DNA of 8,477 nucleotides from Candidatus Omnitrophota bacterium (GTDB taxonomy: Bacteria; Omnitrophota; Gorgyraeia; Aquiviventales; Aquiviventaceae): contig JACQRD010000016.1 in assembly GCA_016206675.1 (NCBI GenBank), forward strand, positions 1-8,477, given 5' to 3'. Positions 1 through 5,028 of the stretch are shown piece by piece (position 1 is the first letter of the stretch; each line of letters begins with the position of its first letter). Both the position numbers and the translations under genes were made by a program. A model generated the notes under the pieces. That model saw nothing but the letters and a program-made list of their open reading frames with translations. It was not told the DNA's origin and did no database searches.

Positions 1-69
1 AAGGACGGTAAACTGACCGTCGTGGACGCTGAGCTATTTGCGGAGATCCATAAAACCGCGGGGGATTGA
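1..69 (+). CDS. 3' end of an unidentified protein gene (partial)
   Basis: Frame 1 is open from the window edge to TGA at 67-69 and gives a 22-residue C-terminus ending in EIHKTAGD. The next gene starts at 71, one base after this stop, so the two are probably cotranscribed and may be translationally coupled. I do not recognise a family from so short a tail. Given the antitoxin-like neighbour it could be a member of a small two-gene module, but that is inference from position only. It could also be a chance open frame; the tight stop-start spacing is the main support. Confidence 0.45.
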   Translation, partial: KDGKLTVVDAELFAEIHKTAGD

Positions 70-70
70 C

Positions 71-241
71 ATGCGCGCCAAAAAAGTGAGCATCTCTGCA
101 TTATCATCCAAGGCCGAAAAGGCTCTAAAAAGCGCCGTTCGACAAGTTGTCAAAGAGCATAAGCGAACAGGACAGCCGGTTGTTGTTTGGGAACGAGGTA
201 AAGTTGTGAGAATTTCTGCCGGTCGCCTGTCACGTCAATAG
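71..241 (+). CDS. Small antitoxin-like hypothetical protein
   Basis: This encodes 56 residues starting MRAKKVSISALSSK. An alanine- and lysine-rich N-terminal half, probably helical, is followed by a compact basic segment, HKRTGQPVVVWERGKVVRI, that reads as two short beta strands joined by a turn. Small proteins of this build often occur as antitoxins or DNA-binding partners of toxins, but I cannot name the family. I chose ATG 71 because GGGGGA sits about five bases upstream and the previous frame stops at 69; a TTG at 38 in the same frame would add 11 residues and overlap the upstream gene. The base composition is clearly less GC-rich than the genes from 463 onward, which would fit a laterally acquired module. 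No toxin partner is visible downstream; a partner would have to be the partial gene at 1-69. Confidence 0.6.
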   Translation: MRAKKVSISALSSKAEKALKSAVRQVVKEHKRTGQPVVVWERGKVVRISAGRLSRQ

Positions 242-247
242 CTATGC

Positions 248-267
248 GATATCGGGGCGTGGCTCAG
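248..267 (+). repeat. Copy of the tRNA-Pro 5' end (direct repeat)
   Basis: The 20 bases here match 368-387 at 19 of 20 positions. The shared part includes the 7-base 5' acceptor strand and the first D-stem strand of the tRNA-Pro gene (CGGGGCGTGGCTCAG). The similarity ends exactly at GGCTCAG, and the rest of the tRNA is missing, so this copy cannot be a tRNA gene. The two copies are 120 bases apart. They could come from a target-site duplication around a small insertion, a recombination duplication, or a remnant of integration at a tRNA gene. Confidence 0.75.
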
Positions 268-304
268 TCCTTCGACTCGGCCCGCAGCCTCGCTCAGGAC
301 TTCG
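266..304. repeat. Small imperfect inverted-repeat element
   Basis: AGTCCT at 266-271 is the reverse complement of AGGACT at 296-301, and the intervening sequence has a partly matching interior (TCGACTCGG against CTCGCTC). The motif TTCGACTC followed by CGCTCAGGACTTCG resembles small dispersed intergenic repeats seen in many bacterial genomes; that similarity is from memory. It starts where the tRNA 5' copy ends, and CTCAG occurs at both 263-267 and 293-297. Its function is unknown. Confidence 0.4.
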
Positions 305-336
305 CCGTGCAGAGATGGGTGCGTTAAGCTGGGTTT

Positions 337-371
337 GCTGGCTGCTGTCTGCTGGTTACTGTGTGCTGATT
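337..371. repeat. Heptamer array, GCTGTCT orientation, upstream of tRNA-Pro
   Basis: Five consecutive 7-base units stay in register: GCTGGCT, GCTGTCT, GCTGGTT, ACTGTGT, GCTGATT. They are degenerate copies of the unit seen at 3566-3600 and, on the other strand, of the AGCAGAC/AGCACAC arrays at 5033-5060 and 5305-5336. The array ends two bases before the tRNA-Pro gene, where a promoter would be expected, and I see no convincing -35/-10 pair in it. Confidence 0.7.
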
Positions 372-372
372 T

Positions 373-446
373 CGGGGCGTGGCTCAGCTTGGTAGAGCGC
401 TTGGTTCGGGACCAAGAGGTCGAGAGTTCGAATCTCTCCGCCCCGA
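373..446 (+). tRNA. tRNA-Pro (anticodon CGG)
   Basis: A complete cloverleaf can be drawn. The acceptor strand CGGGGCG (373-379) pairs with CGCCCCG (439-445), with discriminator base A at 446. The D stem is GCTC (382-385) with GAGC (395-398). The anticodon stem CTTGG (400-404) pairs with CCAAG (412-416) around loop TTCGGGA, giving anticodon CGG at 407-409, which reads the proline codon CCG. The variable loop is 417-421. The T stem GAGAG (422-426) pairs with CTCTC (434-438) around loop TTCGAAT. The 3' CCA is not encoded, since GTC follows the discriminator, so the transcript needs CCA addition. There is no terminator between this gene and the acylphosphatase start 16 bases downstream, so read-through into the operon is likely. 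Confidence 0.97.
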
Positions 447-462
447 GTCTTCTTAAAAGGGC

Positions 463-741
463 ATGAGACGGCGGATACACGCGTTTTATTCCGGGCGGGT
501 GCATGGCGTCGGCTTTCGCGCCGCGGCGGAAGAAGCCGCCGGCGAGCACAGCCTCGTCGGGTGGGTGCGCAACCTGCCTGATGGGCGCGTCGAGGTGATC
601 GCCGAGGGCGAGGAAGCCGCGCTGGAGCGGTTTCTGGACGCGCTCCAATGCGGCGCGATGAAGCGGTTCATTGAGCGCATCGAGCTGACCTGGAGCAACG
701 CCTCCGAGGCGTTCGACCGCTTCGAGATCCGCTATTCTTGA
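463..741 (+). CDS. acyP: Acylphosphatase
   Basis: This 92-residue protein has the usual length for acylphosphatase, a small cytoplasmic alpha/beta enzyme that hydrolyses acyl phosphates such as acetyl phosphate or carbamoyl phosphate. The signature GRVHGVGFR at 11-19 forms the phosphate-binding loop with catalytic Arg19, and WVRNLPDGRVEV (35-46) carries the catalytic Asn37. The rest, including RFEIRY at the C-terminus, fits the single-domain fold. ATG 463 is the only start that leaves the first strand intact. AAAAGG at 455-460 lies only two bases upstream, too close to be a good ribosome binding site. The gene starts 16 bases after the tRNA and is followed 10 bases later by the phosphoesterase gene, so it is probably the first protein gene of the operon. 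The physiological substrate here is unknown. Confidence 0.95.
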   Translation: MRRRIHAFYSGRVHGVGFRAAAEEAAGEHSLVGWVRNLPDGRVEVIAEGEEAALERFLDALQCGAMKRFIERIELTWSNASEAFDRFEIRYS

Positions 742-751
742 GGGCAGCGGC

Positions 752-1507
752 ATGCGCTACGCCGTGCTGGCGGATATCCACGGCAATGCCCAGGCGCTGG
801 ACGCTGTGCTGCAGCGGCTGGCCGCGCAGCGCATCGATCGCTACCTCTGCCTCGGCGATGTCATCGGCTACGGGGCCCAACCGCTCGCCTGTCTGGAACG
901 ACTGCAGGCGCTGCAGGCGGTGATGGTCGCCGGCAACCACGAGCAAGGCTGCATCGGGCGGCTGCCGCTGAGCTGGTTCAACGATCTGGCGCGCGCAGCA
1001 CTGGAATGGACGCGCGGGGAGCTGGGCATCACGGAGTTGGACGTGTTGCGCCGGCTGCCGCTGACCGCCACCGAAGGCCCCTGCACGCTGGTGCACGCCT
1101 CGCTGCAGCACCCGGAGCAGTTCACCTACGTCGTCGACGTCGCCCACATCGTCGAGTCGCTCTCCGCGTGCCGCACGCTCTTCTGCCTTTCGGGCCACAC
1201 GCACCAGCCGTGCGTCGTGGAATATGAGCGCGCCGCCCGGCACATCGGCCGCGTGCTGACCGCTGCGCACGAGATGGCCGGCGTGCCCTTCGTTGACGAT
1301 GCCGCCGCCATGCGCTACTGGCTCAATCCAGGCAGCGTCGGCCAGCCCCGCGACGGGGATGCCCGCGCCAGCGCGGCCATCATCGACACCGACGCCCGCA
1401 TGATCCATCTGCAGCGCGTGCCCTATGATGTGGCGGCGGCCCAGGCCGCCATCCGCCAGGCGGGTCTGCCCGAATTCTTGGCCGCCCGTCTGGCCGTGGG
1501 GCGCTGA
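752..1507 (+). CDS. Calcineurin-like metallophosphoesterase (YfcE/MJ0936-type)
   Basis: This 251-residue protein has all the metal-binding motifs of the calcineurin-like phosphoesterase fold: Asp8 and His10 in LADIHGN, GD at 35-36 in CLGDVIGYG, GNHE at 61-64, a histidine in LVHAS (His115) and GHTH at 148-151. NPGSVGQPRDGD (192-203) is the characteristic C-terminal strand and loop. These enzymes bind two divalent metals, often manganese, and cleave phosphomono- or phosphodiesters; many members of this branch have no known substrate. There is no signal peptide, so it should be cytoplasmic. ATG 752 follows GAGGGCAGC, a plausible ribosome binding site, 10 bases after the acylphosphatase stop. ligA starts six bases after its stop. 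The position next to ligA could suggest a nucleic-acid or nucleotide substrate, but that is only a guess. Confidence 0.93.
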   Translation: MRYAVLADIHGNAQALDAVLQRLAAQRIDRYLCLGDVIGYGAQPLACLERLQALQAVMVAGNHEQGCIGRLPLSWFNDLARAALEWTRGELGITELDVLRRLPLTATEGPCTLVHASLQHPEQFTYVVDVAHIVESLSACRTLFCLSGHTHQPCVVEYERAARHIGRVLTAAHEMAGVPFVDDAAAMRYWLNPGSVGQPRDGDARASAAIIDTDARMIHLQRVPYDVAAAQAAIRQAGLPEFLAARLAVGR

Positions 1508-1513
1508 CGGCTC

Positions 1514-3523
1514 ATGACACAGACCGCCTCGCAGGGGCTGGCCAGGCGCATCGAGCGGCTGCGCGAGCAGATCCGCCACCACGATTACCGCTACTATGTC
1601 GTGAGCCAGCCGGAGATTTCCGACGCCGAGTACGACCGGCTGATCCGCCGGCTGCAGGAGCTGGAAGCGCAAGCGCCGCAGCTGGTCAGCCCGGATTCGC
1701 CGACGCAGCGCGTCGGCGGCGTGCCGGATGAGGCGTTTCGTCCGGTGCGGCATGCCGCCGTCATGCTGTCGCTCGACAACGCCTTCAGCGAGGAGGAACT
1801 CGACGCCTGGCATGAGCGGGTGCTGAAGGGCCTGCCGGGGGAGAAACCTACGTATACCGTGGAGCTGAAAATCGACGGTGTTGGCCTGGCCTTGACGTAC
1901 GAACGCGGCCGGCTGATGCAGGCGGCCACGCGCGGCGACGGCACCACCGGCGAAGAGGTCACCGCCAACGCCAAGACGATCCGGGCCATCCCGCTGCGGC
2001 TGCGCGAGGAGCCGCCGGAACGTTGCGAAGCGCGCGGGGAAGTCTACATGACCGTGCGCGACTTCGAGCGCTACAACAGCCGTGCTGCGCGGCAAGGCGA
2101 GGAGACGTTCGTCAACCCGCGCAACGCGGCCGCCGGCAGCTTGCGGCAGAAAGATCCCCGCATCACCGCCTCGCGGCCGCTGCGGTTTTTCGTGCATTCC
2201 TACGGCGTCTGGGAAGGCCGGCGCTGCGAGACGCACTGGGCGTTCCTCCAGGCATGCCGCCGGTTGGGGTTGCCGGTGACCGAGCATGCCGTCCGGTGCC
2301 GTTCATTTCAGCAGGTACGCGCGCAGTGCCGCCGCTTGGAGGCCATGCGCGCGCAGCTGGCCTATGAGGCCGACGGCATCGTCATCAAGGTCAACGAGCT
2401 GATCCTGCAGCAGCGGCTGGGCACGACGCACAAATCGCCCCGCTGGGCGGTCGCGTATAAGTTTCCAGCCCAGCAAGCCACGACGCAGGTGCTGGACGTC
2501 CTCCATTCGGTGGGCCGCACCGGCGTGGTGACACCCGTGGCGAAGCTTGAGCCGGTGTTTTGCGCCGGCGTGACGATTTCCAACGCCACGCTGCACAACT
2601 ATGAGGAGGTCGAGCGGCTGGGGATCAAGCGGGGCGACTGGGTGGTGATCCAGCGGGCGGGGGAGGTGATTCCCCAAGTCATCAAGGTGGTGACCAGCCG
2701 GCGCACCGGCTCCGAGCGCGCCATCAAGCCGCCAACGCACTGTCCTGAGTGCGGCGGCGTGATCACCAAAGAGAAGGAAGAGGAGGTGGCCTACCGCTGC
2801 ATCAACCCGTCCTGCCCGGCGCAGGTGGTCCGCACGATGATCCATTTCGGCAGCCGCCCGGCGATGGATATCGAGGGGCTGGGCGATGTCGTCGTCGAGC
2901 AGCTCGTCGCCAACGGGCACGCCCGCACCGCCGCCGAGCTGTACGGCCTCACCGATCGGCAGCTGCTCTCGCTGCCGCTCTTTAAGGAGAAGAAGGCGCA
3001 GAAGCTGCTGGCGGCCATTGAAATGAGCAAGCGGCGCGGATTCGCACGGCTGCTCTTCGGGTTGGGCATCCGCCACGTCGGCGAAAAAGCGGCCCTCGAC
3101 TTGGCGGAGTCGTTCGGGTCGATGGCGGCACTCATGCAGGCCGGCCGGCAGCAGCTGGAGGCGGTGCCAGGCATCGGACCGGTGGCGGCCTGCGCGGTGG
3201 TGACCTTCTTCAAGCAGCCGCAGACGCGCAGCCTCATCCGGGCACTGGAGGCGGCCGGGGTGGCGATGACCCAGCCGAAGCGTTCCGGTTGGCAGCCGCT
3301 GGCCGGACAGACCTTCGTGTTGACGGGCGAGCTGGAGAGCATGACGCGGCTTGAGGCGGAGGGGCTGGTGCGTCGGCTGGGCGGCAATGCCTCATCGAGT
3401 GTGAGCCGGGCGACCACGTACGTCGTGGCCGGCGCGTCGCCGGGCTCGAAACTGGCAAAAGCGCGTGAACTCGGAGTCAAGGTGATCGATGAGACAATAT
3501 TCAAGAAACTTATTGGCGCGTGA
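1514..3523 (+). CDS. ligA: NAD+-dependent DNA ligase
   Basis: LigA seals nicks in duplex DNA during replication and repair, using NAD+ as adenylate donor. At 669 residues it has the normal full length. The domains appear in order: domain Ia with HHDYRYYV (22-29) and SDAEYDRL (36-43), which bind the nicotinamide moiety; the adenylation domain with KIDG and nucleophile Lys119; further ligase motifs at EADGIVIKV (285-293) and WAVAYKFPA (311-319); the OB fold; a four-cysteine zinc finger (Cys410, Cys413, Cys429, Cys434); helix-hairpin-helix repeats, for example VPGIGPVAA (551-559); and a BRCT domain from about 595 to the end. ATG 1514 lies six bases after the previous stop without a clear ribosome binding site, as for several genes here. 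Its last 35 bases may overlap the next gene, and the heptamer repeat begins at the first base after its TGA. No defects are visible. Confidence 0.98.
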   Translation: MTQTASQGLARRIERLREQIRHHDYRYYVVSQPEISDAEYDRLIRRLQELEAQAPQLVSPDSPTQRVGGVPDEAFRPVRHAAVMLSLDNAFSEEELDAWHERVLKGLPGEKPTYTVELKIDGVGLALTYERGRLMQAATRGDGTTGEEVTANAKTIRAIPLRLREEPPERCEARGEVYMTVRDFERYNSRAARQGEETFVNPRNAAAGSLRQKDPRITASRPLRFFVHSYGVWEGRRCETHWAFLQACRRLGLPVTEHAVRCRSFQQVRAQCRRLEAMRAQLAYEADGIVIKVNELILQQRLGTTHKSPRWAVAYKFPAQQATTQVLDVLHSVGRTGVVTPVAKLEPVFCAGVTISNATLHNYEEVERLGIKRGDWVVIQRAGEVIPQVIKVVTSRRTGSERAIKPPTHCPECGGVITKEKEEEVAYRCINPSCPAQVVRTMIHFGSRPAMDIEGLGDVVVEQLVANGHARTAAELYGLTDRQLLSLPLFKEKKAQKLLAAIEMSKRRGFARLLFGLGIRHVGEKAALDLAESFGSMAALMQAGRQQLEAVPGIGPVAACAVVTFFKQPQTRSLIRALEAAGVAMTQPKRSGWQPLAGQTFVLTGELESMTRLEAEGLVRRLGGNASSSVSRATTYVVAGASPGSKLAKARELGVKVIDETIFKKLIGA

Positions 3524-4037
3524 AGCACACAGCCTACAGCACACAGCACACAGTATGGTGATTGTGCTGTCTGCTGTCTGCTGTTTGCTGTCTGCTAGTG
3601 GTTGCGAATCATTCCAGCGGAAATTCACGCGCAAGCCCAAGTCCGAGCGGCCCCCGACGCCAGTGATCAGCTTCCACGATTACAGCGGGGCGATGACGCC
3701 GCTGGAGCGCTACCGCAAGCATTACCTGATGTTCGGGTATTGGAACCAGGATGTCATCGAGGCGCTGCAGGGTGGTTCGCCCAACCCCAAGCGGTACCGA
3801 CAATCCTCGGCCGAAGCGTTGGTCGAGCTGACGACGATGCAATCGTTGCTCAGCGACGACGTCGCCGCGCGCCTGGCCCCGCTGATCGAGGAGCGGGAGA
3901 CATTCGACCGGCAGCTGCGCAGCCCCACGTTCAACGCCAGCCGGGCCCATGTGATCGCGCGGGTGCTCGAGACCCAAGCGCGCCGCATTCACCGCGACTT
4001 TTTCTGGCGCGAGGTCGAGGAGCACTTAAAGCCGTAA
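3489..4037 (+). CDS. Predicted small lipoprotein with a repeat-encoded signal peptide
   Basis: I do not recognise a named family. From ATG 3489 the product has 182 residues: an arginine-containing N-terminus, a hydrophobic stretch VIVLSAVCCLLSAS (24-37) and a lipobox-like ASGC with the acylated Cys at 39. A soluble domain follows, with a basic proline-rich linker (RKFTRKPKSERPP) and then helical, charged sequence (ERYRKHYLMFGYWNQDVIEAL, in part) to EEHLKP. It is probably anchored to the inner or outer membrane. Two starts are possible. ATG 3489 overlaps ligA by 35 bases, has AGGTGA three bases upstream and supplies positive charges. ATG 3555 gives 160 residues starting MVIVLSAV, without basic residues or ribosome binding site. 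The hydrophobic core is encoded by the heptamer array at 3524-3600, and the TAA stop by the first octamer at 4034. The -3 lipobox residue is Ala rather than the usual Leu. Confidence 0.7.
   Translation: MRQYSRNLLAREAHSLQHTAHSMVIVLSAVCCLLSASGCESFQRKFTRKPKSERPPTPVISFHDYSGAMTPLERYRKHYLMFGYWNQDVIEALQGGSPNPKRYRQSSAEALVELTTMQSLLSDDVAARLAPLIEERETFDRQLRSPTFNASRAHVIARVLETQARRIHRDFFWREVEEHLKP
3524..3600. repeat. Two-armed inverted heptamer array at the ligA 3' end
   Basis: Eleven 7-base steps stay in register from the base after the ligA stop. The left arm has AGCACAC, AGCCTAC, AGCACAC, AGCACAC (3524-3551). Two diverged steps follow (AGTATGG, TGATTGT). The right arm has GCTGTCT, GCTGTCT, GCTGTTT, GCTGTCT, GCTAGTG (3566-3600). 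The arms are imperfect reverse complements and could fold into a long hairpin in RNA. No T tract follows, so it does not look like an intrinsic terminator. The right arm is translated as the hydrophobic core of the lipoprotein signal peptide. Confidence 0.85.
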
Positions 4038-4134
4038 ATGCGTAAATGAGTTAATGGGTGAATGCGTTCAACGAAAAGCCCGGCTCATTTTGACTCAGTG
4101 ACGCATTTACTCATTTACGCATTCACACATTCAC
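4034..4134. repeat. Inverted octamer array between the lipoprotein and xer genes
   Basis: The left arm has four 8-base units in register: GTAAATGC, GTAAATGA, GTTAATGG, GTGAATGC (4034-4065). The right arm has GCATTTAC, TCATTTAC, GCATTCAC, ACATTCAC (4103-4134), the reverse complement of the same unit. GCCGT before the left arm and ACGGC at the right end lengthen the possible stem. The TAA of the first unit is the lipoprotein stop codon, and the right arm ends nine bases before the xer start codon. The 37-base centre contains TTGACT at 4090-4095, a fair -35 match, but no good -10 follows. Function is unknown. Confidence 0.8.
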
Positions 4135-4143
4135 GGCCTTCAG

Positions 4144-5028
4144 ATGCAGCGCCATATTGAAGCATATCTGACGTATTTGGAGCTGGAGCGGGGCTTAAGC
4201 CCCACGACGCGGGAGAGCTACGCGCAGGATCTGGACCTGTTTGCGTCGTTTCTGAAGCGCCGCCGGATCGGGTCGTTGACGCAGGTGCGTGTCGGGCACG
4301 TGCGCGAATTTTTGCAGTCGATCCGCCAGGGCCGCCAGCCGGCGACCGTGGCCAGGAAATTGGCGGCGGTGAAAGGGCTCTTCAGGTTTCTGGAGTCGCA
4401 GGGGCAGATCCGCAAGAGCCCGACGGCGTTCATCGAGTCGCCCCGCCTCTGGCGGCGGCTGCCGACGACGCTCAGCCTGCAGGAAGTGGAACGGCTGCTG
4501 GGCGCGGTGCACGAGGAAGGTTTGGGCCGGCGCGATGCGGCCATGCTGGAGCTGCTCTATGGCGCTGGCCTGCGGGTCTCAGAGCTGGTGTCGCTGGATC
4601 TGAGCCACTGCAATTTCGAGGCGGGCTTCCTGCGCTGCCTTGGCAAGGGCAGCAAAGAGCGCATCGTTCCGCTGGGCCGCCGGGCGACGGAGGCGCTGCA
4701 GCGCTATCTGCAGGGGGAGCGCCCTCGATTGGTCGCCAAACGCTCGAGCGAGGCGGCGTTGTTCGTCAACCGCGCCGGATCCCGCCTGACGCGCCAGCGG
4801 ATCTGGCAGCTCTTGCGCCGCTACGCCAAGGCCGGCGCGGTGGCCAAAGCGATCGGGCCGCACACGCTGCGCCACTCCTTCGCCACACACCTGCTGGAGC
4901 GCGGCGCGGATCTGCGCACCGTGCAGGAGCTGCTCGGCCATGCGAATATCAGCACGACCCAGCGGTATACCCACGTGGAGCGCTCGCGGCTCAAAGCCGT
5001 CCATGAGCAGTTTCATCCCAGGCCATGA
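4144..5028 (+). CDS. xerD: Tyrosine recombinase of the XerC/XerD type
   Basis: This 294-residue protein has the two-domain build of Xer recombinases, which resolve chromosome dimers at dif sites or act on mobile elements. The N-terminal SAM-like DNA-binding domain spans about 1-95 (IEAYLTYLELERGLSPTT near the start), and the catalytic domain about 110-294. The active-site residues are all visible: Arg144 in AGLRVSEL, Lys168 in GKGSKER, His240 and Arg243 in HTLRHSF, His266 in LLGHANI, and the nucleophile Tyr275 in TQRYTH. Their spacing is the same as in E. coli XerD, shifted by four. The length fits a housekeeping Xer; XerC or a single-Xer (XerH/XerS-like) assignment cannot be excluded, so the symbol is tentative. 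ATG 4144 follows the octamer repeat with no clear ribosome binding site. Its stop overlaps the next start as ATGA at 5025-5028, indicating translational coupling. Confidence 0.93.
   Translation: MQRHIEAYLTYLELERGLSPTTRESYAQDLDLFASFLKRRRIGSLTQVRVGHVREFLQSIRQGRQPATVARKLAAVKGLFRFLESQGQIRKSPTAFIESPRLWRRLPTTLSLQEVERLLGAVHEEGLGRRDAAMLELLYGAGLRVSELVSLDLSHCNFEAGFLRCLGKGSKERIVPLGRRATEALQRYLQGERPRLVAKRSSEAALFVNRAGSRLTRQRIWQLLRRYAKAGAVAKAIGPHTLRHSFATHLLERGADLRTVQELLGHANISTTQRYTHVERSRLKAVHEQFHPRP

Noticed and set aside
248..267. Second tRNA-Pro gene
   Set aside because: Only the 5' acceptor strand and half of the D stem are present. The anticodon arm, T arm and 3' acceptor strand are missing.
337..371. 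CRISPR array or spacer-like structure in the short repeats
   Set aside because: Units are 7 or 8 bases and contiguous, without spacers, and no cas gene is present.
668..2287. Long minus-strand open frame of 539 codons
   Set aside because: It lies opposite the acylphosphatase, phosphoesterase and ligase genes, which have clear family motifs. Long antisense open frames are expected in GC-rich coding DNA, and its translation shows no recognisable family.
2791..3549. Minus-strand open frame of 252 codons
   Set aside because: It is antisense to the zinc finger, helix-hairpin-helix and BRCT region of ligA. Its Ser/Arg/Ala-rich translation is typical of an antisense shadow.
3524..3600. Intrinsic terminator after ligA
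   Set aside because: The inverted arms could form a hairpin, but no T tract follows and the right arm is translated as part of the next gene.
4086..4120. Possible promoter for xer with -35 TTGACT at 4090-4095
   Set aside because: The -35 is good, but no hexamer at 15-18 bases matches TATAAT at more than about three positions, so I did not list it as a feature.
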